The notes beneath the pieces are model-generated. The model searched no databases and was not told the DNA's origin. It saw only the letters and a list, made by a program, of their open reading frames with translations. Shown here piece by piece: positions 1-5,375 of a stretch of 6,649 nt of DNA (positions within the stretch are counted from its first letter, which is position 1; the number at the start of each line of letters is the position of its first letter). The DNA is from Salaquimonas sp. (GTDB taxonomy: Bacteria; Pseudomonadota; Alphaproteobacteria; Rhizobiales; Rhizobiaceae): the NCBI GenBank assembly GCA_024639745.1, contig JAHEHW010000099.1, positions 1 to 6,649 on the forward strand. Direction: 5' to 3'. The translations under genes and the position numbers were made by a program.

Positions 1-194
1 CGATCGACGAAACCACCATCGCCTGTCATGGAGCGATCAGTGCAGAACATGGAATTGGGCGGCTCAAGGTCGGTGATCTCGAACACTTTGCAAGCCCGGC
101 GAAGCTGGCTGCGCTGCGCGCGATCAAACGGGCGCTGGATCCCCATGGGATTATGAATCCCGGCGCCCTGCTCCGAAACATCAGGCAAACGTAA
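1..194 (+). CDS. FAD-linked oxidase, C-terminal end (GlcD / D-2-hydroxyacid dehydrogenase type), 5' truncated by window
   Basis: Reading from base 3, the last 63 codons of a protein run to a TAA at 192-194; the start lies left of the window. Visible are an ISAEHGIG block (about residues 12-19 of the fragment) and an ALDPHGIMNPG block near the end. Together these are the signature of the C-terminal domain of FAD-linked oxidases such as the glycolate oxidase subunit GlcD, D-lactate dehydrogenase and D-2-hydroxyglutarate dehydrogenase. In this family the His of the EHGIG block lies near the flavin and the substrate. Such enzymes oxidise a 2-hydroxyacid to a 2-oxoacid. The substrate cannot be told from this piece. 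A 2-hydroxyacid oxidase would fit next to genes handling malate-like acids, but that is inference. It is separated from the next gene by 164 nt, so it may be a different transcription unit. Confidence 0.85.
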   Translation, partial: IDETTIACHGAISAEHGIGRLKVGDLEHFASPAKLAALRAIKRALDPHGIMNPGALLRNIRQT

Positions 195-211
195 AGTTTC
201 ATTCCAGGTTC

Positions 212-258
212 ATCCATTTGCGGAGCGCCTTGGCGTTTGCGAAGCGCCCTGAATGGAT
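212..258. repeat. 13-mer direct repeat nested in a 7-bp inverted repeat (possible terminator or operator)
   Basis: TTTGCGGAGCGCC (217-229) recurs as TTTGCGAAGCGCC (236-248) with one mismatch and a 19-bp period, close to two helical turns. The pair is framed by ATCCATT (212-218) and its reverse complement AATGGAT (252-258). GGCGTTT (232-238) can also fold on AAGCGCC (242-248) with a 3-nt loop and one G-U pair. A short T run follows at 258-261. It lies just after the oxidase stop codon, so a weak terminator is possible. The tandem arrangement just upstream of a -35-like hexamer also fits a regulator site. The repeats are read directly; either function is inference. Confidence 0.4.
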
Positions 259-259
259 T

Positions 260-287
260 TTGACATGTTCCGGTATTCAATTAACGT
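260..287 (+). promoter_or_regulatory. Candidate sigma70-type promoter for the SDR gene
   Basis: A perfect TTGACA hexamer is at 260-265. With a 16-nt spacer the -10 position (282-287) reads TAACGT, which matches TATAAT at only three positions. The -35 is therefore good and the -10 poor. A start near 294 would leave a leader of about 65 nt before the ATG at 359. It is the best promoter candidate in the 195-358 gap, but the evidence is a hexamer match only. Confidence 0.3.
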
Positions 288-344
288 CTTGCCGAATGAC
301 AGCGGCGCACGAGTTTCTCAGAGAGATTGCGCGATGAAACTGGC

Positions 345-351
345 GAGGGGG
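345..351 (+). promoter_or_regulatory. Ribosome binding site of the SDR gene
   Basis: GAGGGGG ends 7 nt before the ATG at 359. This supports that ATG as the start rather than the out-of-frame ATGs at 253, 327 and 334. Confidence 0.6.
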
Positions 352-358
352 AAAATCG

Positions 359-1132
359 ATGGATCTTGGAATCAATGGCAAGAAAGCACTGGTTCTCGGC
401 GCCAGCCAGGGCCTTGGACAGGCAATTGCAGCCACACTTGCCCGGGAAGGCGCGAAAGTCATTGCCGCTGCCCGGAACAAGGATGCGATCGCGGACTGGG
501 CGCAGAAAGGAGGGCTGGATATAACAGCCAAGCATGTCGATTTGTCCGACCCAGCATCCGTTGAGGGTTTGATTTCGATGATCCTCGAACAAGGCGGCGT
601 CGATATACTGGTGAACAATGCCGGCGGCCCATTGCCGGGCGGCGCGACTACGCCTGACCGGGAATCGTGGAACAAGACCTTCAACACCATGGCGAGCAGT
701 CTCTTCGAGATAACGACAAGACTGCTGCCTAACATGCAGGAAAAAAAGTGGGGGCGCATTCTTACGATCGGTTCCTCCGGCATCGTGCAGCCGATACCTA
801 ATCTCGCTCTCTCCAACACGGTTCGAGCGGCAATCACAGCCTGGTCTCGGACACTTGCCGACGAGGTGGCGGGTGACGGAATCACCGTCAACATGATCCT
901 GCCCGGGCGCATTCACACGGGACGCGTCGACCAATTGGACGACGCGGCTGCCAAACGCCTCAATACCACCCGGGAGCAGGTTGTGAAGAACTCGCTCGCA
1001 AAGATCCCGGCTGGTCGCTATGGCGACCCCCAGGAATTCGCCGATGTCGCAGCCTTTCTTGTTTCGGACAGGGCCTCTTATGTCACAGGATCAATGATAC
1101 GTGTCGACGGCGGTCTTATAAGGGGCTTGTGA
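359..1132 (+). CDS. SDR-family oxidoreductase, FabG-like but with atypical active site
   Basis: A 257-residue protein with a Rossmann fold of the classical short-chain dehydrogenase/reductase size. The cofactor loop is GASQGLG (14-20), the stretch after the second strand carries AAAR (36-39) with an Arg that could favour NADP(H), and the NNAGG motif is at 86-90. The C-terminal GRYGDPQEFADVAAFL segment (219-234) and the VTGSMIRVDGG segment (242-252) are as in FabG-like proteins. The catalytic region is unusual. Ser139/140 are present, but aligning on the following SRTLADE helix puts Ser152 where the catalytic Tyr should be and Arg156 where the Lys should be (LSNTVRAA). A group of FabG-like SDRs with a QPIPNL-LSN-R pattern and a degenerate tetrad is known to me, so this is probably a family trait and not a mutation. 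Reduction or oxidation of a carbonyl or hydroxyl cannot be assumed; a non-standard reaction or a binding role is possible. The start is chosen by the GAGGGGG just upstream. It is 128 nt from the Sdh-like operon and on the same strand; co-transcription is uncertain. Confidence 0.9.
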   Translation: MDLGINGKKALVLGASQGLGQAIAATLAREGAKVIAAARNKDAIADWAQKGGLDITAKHVDLSDPASVEGLISMILEQGGVDILVNNAGGPLPGGATTPDRESWNKTFNTMASSLFEITTRLLPNMQEKKWGRILTIGSSGIVQPIPNLALSNTVRAAITAWSRTLADEVAGDGITVNMILPGRIHTGRVDQLDDAAAKRLNTTREQVVKNSLAKIPAGRYGDPQEFADVAAFLVSDRASYVTGSMIRVDGGLIRGL

Positions 1133-1153
1133 TCACCAAGGCCGCATATTCAT

Positions 1154-1182
1154 TTGAAAGAAATACTTACAGCGAACATAAG
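1154..1182 (+). promoter_or_regulatory. Candidate promoter upstream of the Sdh-like operon (distal)
   Basis: TTGAAA (1154-1159) and CATAAG (1177-1182) lie 17 nt apart. They match the sigma70 consensus at 5 of 6 (TTGAAA against TTGACA) and 4 of 6 positions. The -10 end overlaps the palindrome at 1180-1194, an arrangement common for repressor control. It is only a hexamer match in an AT-richer gap. Confidence 0.3.
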
Positions 1183-1194
1183 GATTAATTCCTT
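1180..1194. promoter_or_regulatory. Palindrome AAGGATTAATTCCTT, candidate operator
   Basis: AAGGA and TCCTT are perfect inverted arms around a TTAAT core; only positions 6 and 10 of the 15 bases do not pair. It sits between the two promoter-like hexamer pairs of the 1133-1260 gap, overlapping the -10 of the first and touching the -35 of the second. That position would suit a repressor or a LysR/GntR-type regulator. No regulator gene is in the window, so assignment to a family is not possible. Confidence 0.35.
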
Positions 1195-1221
1195 TTCGTT
1201 AGCTGTGTTTGCACTTATAAC
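1193..1221 (+). promoter_or_regulatory. Candidate promoter of the Sdh-like operon (proximal)
   Basis: TATAAC at 1216-1221 matches the -10 consensus at 5 of 6 positions. The -35 position 17 nt upstream (TTTTCG, 1193-1198) is weak, so an activator might be needed. Transcription would begin near 1228. That gives a leader of about 33 nt to the TTG start at 1261 but only about 12 nt to a GTG at 1240. Confidence 0.3.
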
Positions 1222-1244
1222 GCTCCTCAATTCAGGCCCGTGGC

Positions 1245-1254
1245 GGAGGAGGAG
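1245..1254 (+). promoter_or_regulatory. Strong Shine-Dalgarno that fixes the TTG start of the iron-sulfur subunit
   Basis: GGAGGAGGAG ends 6 nt before TTG 1261. No comparable site precedes the in-frame GTG at 1240, and the in-frame ATG at 1279 is 24 nt away from this one. The purine run therefore argues for initiation at TTG, with the run itself untranslated. Confidence 0.65.
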
Positions 1255-1260
1255 TGCAAT

Positions 1261-1998
1261 TTGCCAGCCGATGAGCCTATGCTTCGTGTGTCTGTCTGGC
1301 GCGGTAGCGGGACTAAAGGTGAGTTTGAAAACTTCGATGTTCCCGTCCGCGAAAATCAGACCATTCTCGATATTGTCAGCTGGATTCAGCAATACGCCGA
1401 TCCAACCCTGAGCTACCGCTTCGCCTGCCGGGTCGGGATGTGCGGGAGCTGCGCGATGATGGTGAATGGCGAACCGCGGTGGACCTGCCGAACCCATGTC
1501 AACAAGGTGGCCTCCCACGACAACTCGCTGACGCTGGAGCCGTTGCGGAATCTGCCGGTGATCAAGGACCTCGCTGCCGATCTGGCACCGTTTTTCGAAA
1601 AATGGGTTGAAGCGGAAGCCTTCCATCACCCCGAAAGCACACGCGAAGACGAGATTGCGGCTGTCGATCCGGAAAGCGCCGAACGCGCCGGCATCGATGC
1701 GGCGATTGAATGCATCAATTGCGCGGTATGCTACGCGGCTTGCGATACGGTTGCCGGTAACGTGGATTATCTCGGGCCGGCGGCGCTGCAACGGGCATGG
1801 ACACAATTCCAGGACGAACGTGCCGGTTCGAAGGATGCCATTCTGGATGCAGTTTCAGGTTCCGGCGGCTGTCACAATTGCCACTCCATGGGCAGTTGCG
1901 CGCATTACTGCCCGAACGAACTCAACCCACTCATTGCGATTGCCGATTTAAAGCGCATAACCGCGTGGCGGCGGCTGAAAGGCGGATCGAATGCTTGA
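1261..1998 (+). CDS. sdhB: Succinate dehydrogenase/fumarate reductase-like iron-sulfur subunit
   Basis: With the TTG start the protein has 245 residues, the normal size for SdhB/FrdB. It carries electrons from the flavoprotein to the membrane quinone site through three clusters on the cytoplasmic face. The N-terminal ferredoxin-like domain has the [2Fe-2S] set FACRVGMCGSCAM with Cys56, Cys61 and Cys64, plus Cys76. The C-terminal domain has Cys151, Cys154, Cys157 and Cys161 (CINCAVCYAAC), then Cys207, Cys213 and Cys217-Pro. Aligned with E. coli SdhB, Cys151/154/157/217 would bind [4Fe-4S] and Cys161/207/213 would bind [3Fe-4S]. All ligands are kept. Oddities are Asp162 where Pro usually follows the fourth Cys and an extra Cys204 just before the last group. 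An upstream in-frame GTG (1240) would add seven residues (MAEEECN) but has no ribosome site. The stop overlaps the next gene by 8 nt. Subunit identity is sure; whether the complex works on succinate is not. Confidence 0.93.
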   Translation: MPADEPMLRVSVWRGSGTKGEFENFDVPVRENQTILDIVSWIQQYADPTLSYRFACRVGMCGSCAMMVNGEPRWTCRTHVNKVASHDNSLTLEPLRNLPVIKDLAADLAPFFEKWVEAEAFHHPESTREDEIAAVDPESAERAGIDAAIECINCAVCYAACDTVAGNVDYLGPAALQRAWTQFQDERAGSKDAILDAVSGSGGCHNCHSMGSCAHYCPNELNPLIAIADLKRITAWRRLKGGSNA

Positions 1999-2323
1999 TG
2001 TCCGGCTTTATCTCGCCCAACGGATTTCCGCCCTGATCATGGTGCCACTCGTCCTCGGTCATCTGGCGGTGATGATCTATGCCATCCAGGGCGGCCTAAG
2101 CGCGGCTGAAATACTGGGGCGGACGAAAGGTTCGTTTTTCTGGTTCGCGTTTTACGGATTGTTTGTCCTTGCCGTATCGGTTCACGCCTCCATCGGTGTG
2201 AGGGCGATCGTCCATGAATGGACCGGTATAGGAAAACGGGCGCTCGATATTTTCACCTTGGGCGTTGGCTTCATACTTTCCGTCCTAGGAGCATGGTCGG
2301 TAATGGCCGTGACGCTGACATGA
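1991..2323 (+). CDS. Sdh-like membrane anchor subunit 1 (cytochrome b type)
   Basis: A 110-residue membrane protein with three predicted helices, at about 11-32, 50-74 and 86-108, as in SdhC/SdhD anchors. Arg11-Ile-Ser-Ala at the start of helix 1 resembles the R-x-S/T-A/G patch near the quinone site. His65 in VHASIGVR matches the H-x3-G-x-(R/W) motif whose His binds haem b in E. coli SdhC (His84) and SdhD (His71). His24 in helix 1 is a further histidine. The HA-x-IG form is closest to SdhD, but the Arg after it is SdhC-like, so I give no C/D letter. It would anchor the A-B subunits to the inner membrane and help form the quinone site. It begins 8 nt inside the iron-sulfur subunit gene, with AAAGGCGG as a modest ribosome site, and ends in an ATGA overlap with the second anchor. 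Confidence 0.85.
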   Translation: MLDVRLYLAQRISALIMVPLVLGHLAVMIYAIQGGLSAAEILGRTKGSFFWFAFYGLFVLAVSVHASIGVRAIVHEWTGIGKRALDIFTLGVGFILSVLGAWSVMAVTLT

Positions 2324-2661
2324 AAACACCAGCAAGAAAGCATCCCTTGTGGTTGGCCTTCATGCTGCATCGCGTCTCAGGTCTTGCGCTGGCGCTTTTC
2401 CTGCCGCTGCATTTCTGGGTGCTGTCTTATGCATTGACCGCCCCAGTCACATTGGACGGTTTCCTACGCTGGACAGAATATCCGCTGGTAAAATTCGCCG
2501 AATTCGGCCTCGTTTTTCTGCTCGCGGTCCACTTTTTTGGCGGACTTCGATTGCTCGCTCTTGAGTTTCTGCCGTGGAGCGACCGTCAGAAGACTCTTGC
2601 GGCGACGGCTGTTGGCGCTGCGTTTCTGGTGTCCGGCACTTTTCTGCTGAAGGCGATATGA
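2320..2661 (+). CDS. sdhC: Sdh-like membrane anchor subunit 2 (SdhC-like cytochrome b)
   Basis: A 113-residue protein with three predicted helices, at about 18-40, 58-80 and 92-111. HRVSG (17-21) is the hallmark of SdhC; its Arg18 matches E. coli SdhC Arg31 at the quinone site. The residue aligned with quinone-binding Ser27 is Phe14, so quinone contacts may differ. His71 in HFFGGLR fits the haem-binding H-x3-G-x-R motif (E. coli His84). The open frame extends upstream, but the ATG at 2320 is chosen because it overlaps the previous stop as ATGA and the protein then starts like its family. With anchor 1 it would form the membrane domain. The gene ends 3 nt before the flavoprotein start. Confidence 0.85.
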   Translation: MKTPARKHPLWLAFMLHRVSGLALALFLPLHFWVLSYALTAPVTLDGFLRWTEYPLVKFAEFGLVFLLAVHFFGGLRLLALEFLPWSDRQKTLAATAVGAAFLVSGTFLLKAI

Positions 2662-2664
2662 ATC

Positions 2665-4422
2665 ATGCGGCCGGAACTTGAACGACACGATACCGACATC
2701 CTGATCCTCGGCACGGGCGGCGCCGGTCTTTTCGCGGCGCTCCATGCCCAGCATGCAGCGCCTGAAGGAACAAAAATAACCATTGCGGTTAAGGGATTGA
2801 TCGGCAAATGCGGCTGCACACGGATGGTCCAGGGCGGTTACAACGTTGCCCTTGGGGGCGGCGATACCGTCGAACGCCATTTCATGGATACCATACAGGG
2901 CGGAAAGTGGTTGCCCAATCAGGACATGGCCTGGCGGCTTTGCGAACAGGCGGTCGTTCGGGTTCGCGAACTCGAGAACGAAATCGGCTGCTTCTTCGAC
3001 CGCAATACAGACGGTACGCTGCACCAGAAAGCATTTGCCGGGCAAACCGCCGATCGTACCGTTCACAAAGGCGATCTGACTGGTATCGAAATCATAAACC
3101 GTCTGATGGAGCAGGTACTGACACGCCCGCTGGAAAAGCTGGAAGAACACCGGGCAATCGGCCTTGTGCCGACCAGGGATGGCGCCGCCCTTTCAGGCGT
3201 CTTGATGATCGAAATGCGGACCGGACGGTTTCGCTTTGTCCGGGCAAAGACAGTGCTTATGGCGACCGGTGGCGGTCCGACGATGTACAAGTACCACACC
3301 CCTTCCGGCGACAAGACGATGGACGGTCTTGCCATGGCTTTGCGCGCCGGTCTGCCATTGCGCGACATGGAGATGGTGCAGTTCCACCCGACCGGATTGC
3401 TTGCAGGTGATCATACCCGCATGACCGGGACGGTGCTCGAAGAAGGACTCCGCGGCGCGGGCGGACATCTTTTGAATGGGTCAGGCGAACGCTTCATGTT
3501 CGACTATGATACCAAGGGAGAACGGGCCACGCGCGATGTCGTCAGCCGCGCGATATTCGACGAAATGCGCAAGGATAATACGACGCCCAATGGCGGCGTC
3601 TACATTGCGATGTCGCATCTGGGGCCAGAGCTGGTGCGCAAAAAATTCAAGGGAATGGTCAAGCGTTGCTCGGATTGCGGCTTCGATCTCGCCGGGGGGC
3701 GGGTTGAGGTCGTACCAACAGCGCATTATTTCATGGGTGGCGTCGTTGTCGATGTCGACACGCGAACTGCGCTCGAGGGTCTGTACGTCGCCGGTGAAGA
3801 TGCCGGTGGCGCTCATGGTTCAAACCGGCTCGGCGGCAATGGAGTTGCCAATTCAACGGTCTACGGAGGCATTGCCGGCGACACCATGGGCTCGGACATC
3901 GCAGGCATGGGAAGCCTGCGGGAGCCCGACGAAACCGTTCTGGAAGCCGAAATTGCCCGAGCCATTCACCCCTTCGGAAAAAAGCTAGACCTGGTTCAGC
4001 CGCTGCGGCAGAAATTGCAGGAAGTCATGTGGGAGGACGTCGGGGTCATGCGTAACGCAACCGGCATGACCCGTGGGCTCGACCGTATTTCGGAAATACG
4101 CGACGATTTGCGGGAGGTCGGGGTTGCCTCCGACACTCTTGCTTTCAACCTGACCTGGCATGACTGGCTGAATCTCGCCTCGCTTTGTGATATATCCGAG
4201 GTGATCGCGAGGGCCGGACTTCAGCGTGAGAATTCCCGCGGCGCCCATTATCGAGAGGATTATCCCGGAGAGGGTGATTTGGCCGCGTCCTATTTCACGG
4301 TCGCACGGCAATCCGGCGACCAACTGGAGGTAAGCCGTGAACGGGTCGATTTCTCAATCGTGCGTCCCGGCGAAACCATTCTACCCGAAGGAGAACCCGA
4401 AACACTGGTGGCAGCACAATGA
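2665..4422 (+). CDS. sdhA: Succinate dehydrogenase/fumarate reductase-like flavoprotein subunit with Cys at the flavinylation position
   Basis: A 585-residue protein, close to SdhA/FrdA length, and the catalytic FAD subunit of the complex. The N-terminal dinucleotide motif is GTGGAG (16-21). The substrate region has QFHPTG (239-244, His241), Glu260, RDVVSRAI with Arg290 (the catalytic acid/base Arg of the family, E. coli SdhA Arg286), HYFMGG with His354, and HGSNRLGGN with Arg387. The C-terminal helical domain has RENSRGAHYREDYP (521-534), as in SdhA. Two changes stand out. Counting back from QGG (56-58), the His that binds FAD covalently in SdhA/FrdA is Cys51 (GCTRMVQGG). The Thr of the TEG motif is Glu259 (LEEG). 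A CxxC pair, Cys335/Cys338, precedes the HYFMGG block. L-aspartate oxidase, which also lacks the His, is unlikely because iron-sulfur and anchor genes are adjacent. I infer an oxidoreductase of a succinate-like dicarboxylate coupled to quinone; direction and substrate are open. Confidence 0.9.
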   Translation: MRPELERHDTDILILGTGGAGLFAALHAQHAAPEGTKITIAVKGLIGKCGCTRMVQGGYNVALGGGDTVERHFMDTIQGGKWLPNQDMAWRLCEQAVVRVRELENEIGCFFDRNTDGTLHQKAFAGQTADRTVHKGDLTGIEIINRLMEQVLTRPLEKLEEHRAIGLVPTRDGAALSGVLMIEMRTGRFRFVRAKTVLMATGGGPTMYKYHTPSGDKTMDGLAMALRAGLPLRDMEMVQFHPTGLLAGDHTRMTGTVLEEGLRGAGGHLLNGSGERFMFDYDTKGERATRDVVSRAIFDEMRKDNTTPNGGVYIAMSHLGPELVRKKFKGMVKRCSDCGFDLAGGRVEVVPTAHYFMGGVVVDVDTRTALEGLYVAGEDAGGAHGSNRLGGNGVANSTVYGGIAGDTMGSDIAGMGSLREPDETVLEAEIARAIHPFGKKLDLVQPLRQKLQEVMWEDVGVMRNATGMTRGLDRISEIRDDLREVGVASDTLAFNLTWHDWLNLASLCDISEVIARAGLQRENSRGAHYREDYPGEGDLAASYFTVARQSGDQLEVSRERVDFSIVRPGETILPEGEPETLVAAQ

Positions 4423-5375
4423 TACCGATCAACCTAATCCAGCAAACAGCCGAGACGCTCATGGACAAGGCGGCCATCGAGATACCGGAAGACTATCTCG
4501 AAGGACTGAAAGCCGCTGCAGATACCGAGGAAGGCGATTTATCTTCCTTCGTGCTCGAGGCGATGCTGGAAAACTACCAGGCCGCAAAAGAAGACCGTCG
4601 CGCCATGTGCGGGGATACCGGCGTGCCTCGCTGGTTCGTCAAGATGGGCAACGAGGCGCAAGTCGAAGGTGGAATGTTCGCGCTCGAGACAGCGCTGCGC
4701 CGAGCCACCGCCAACGCCACCAATGGCGTGCCGCTGCGACCCAATCGCGTGCATCCGCTTTGGCGTACCGATCACAACAATAATGTTGGCATCGGGGCAC
4801 CGGAAATCGAATACGGCTTCGAACCTGAGGGCGACTGGATCGACCTGATCACCGTTCACAAGGGCGGCTTGTTCGGAACCGATTACCGGATGCTGTTTCC
4901 CTCTGACGGGATCGAGGGCATCAAGCGGTTCTATCTCGATACGCTGGTCGCTTTCGGCAGGCGCGGACTTGCCTGCCAGCCAGCAATCATTGGCATCGGG
5001 TTGGGCGGGTCCAAAGACACTTGCATGGTACTCGGCAAAAGAGCGGCCGTTCTGCGGACCGTGGGTAGCCACAATAGCGACCCCCGCATCGCCGAAATGG
5101 AGGACAAGTTCAAGGAACTCGGGAATTCGATCGGCATGGGCGCCATGGGTTTTGTTGGCAAGAACATGGTAATCGATTGCAATATCGAGGTCGGATATTG
5201 CCATACCGGCGGCATGCAGATGAGCGTTCACGCCTTCTGCCTGTCTTCCCGCCGGGCGGTTGCGAGACTATGGCCGGACGGCAGGGTCGAATATCGTACC
5301 GATCCGGACTGGTTCACCCCTTATCAGCGCCGTGAGACGGTGGAATGGAGCCCACTGAGCGAGGCCGCGGAGTGA
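4419..5375 (+). CDS. Class I fumarase-type Fe-S hydro-lyase, alpha subunit (fumarase / tartrate dehydratase / mesaconase family)
   Basis: A 318-residue protein matching the N-terminal half of class I fumarases, here as a separate alpha subunit. The family binds a [4Fe-4S] cluster through three Cys. The likely ligands are Cys64 in MCGDTG, Cys186 in ACQPAIIGIGLGG, and Cys274 in the HAFCLSSRRA segment. RPNRVHPL (107-114) and NNVGIGAPEI (121-130) are family blocks. Cys202, Cys254 and Cys261 are extra. It should add water to, or remove it from, a fumarate/malate-like acid in the cytoplasm together with the beta subunit at 6517. Housekeeping class I fumarases have CQDTG and a KGGGSEN-like motif; here these are CGDTG and KGGLFGTD (148-155), so substrate contacts probably differ. 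The start overlaps the flavoprotein stop as ATGA, without a strong ribosome site of its own. Fumarate, mesaconate and tartrate remain possible substrates. Confidence 0.88.
   Translation: MIPINLIQQTAETLMDKAAIEIPEDYLEGLKAAADTEEGDLSSFVLEAMLENYQAAKEDRRAMCGDTGVPRWFVKMGNEAQVEGGMFALETALRRATANATNGVPLRPNRVHPLWRTDHNNNVGIGAPEIEYGFEPEGDWIDLITVHKGGLFGTDYRMLFPSDGIEGIKRFYLDTLVAFGRRGLACQPAIIGIGLGGSKDTCMVLGKRAAVLRTVGSHNSDPRIAEMEDKFKELGNSIGMGAMGFVGKNMVIDCNIEVGYCHTGGMQMSVHAFCLSSRRAVARLWPDGRVEYRTDPDWFTPYQRRETVEWSPLSEAAE

Noticed and set aside
253..564. 103-codon + strand frame overlapping the SDR start
   Set aside because: Composition is that of an out-of-frame reading of the SDR gene; no ribosome site or homology recognised.
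277..934. Two overlapping long antisense frames (211 and 217 codons) opposite the SDR gene
   Set aside because: They mirror the codon pattern of the clear SDR gene, have no recognisable motifs and no ribosome site; typical shadows in GC-rich DNA.
1123..1143. Imperfect hairpin GGGCTTG / CAAGGCC around GTGATCAC at the SDR stop codon
   Set aside because: Only four contiguous paired bases plus two beyond a mismatch, and no T run after it; too weak to call a terminator or a CRP-like site.
1150..1806. Antisense 218-codon frame opposite the iron-sulfur subunit
   Set aside because: The opposite strand encodes all cluster Cys of an SdhB; the antisense protein shows no domain.
1870..1884. CHNCH, a CxxCH c-type haem motif in the iron-sulfur subunit
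   Set aside because: The second Cys (Cys207) aligns with a [3Fe-4S] ligand of SdhB and the protein has no export signal, so haem c attachment is not expected.
2665..4422. L-aspartate oxidase (NadB) identity for the flavoprotein, suggested by the missing flavinylation His
   Set aside because: Adjacent iron-sulfur and two membrane anchor genes and SdhA-like length and C-terminal motifs point to a membrane Sdh/Frd-type complex.
4539..5231. Antisense 230-codon frame opposite the hydro-lyase alpha gene
   Set aside because: Lies wholly within a well-supported gene and has no motif of its own.
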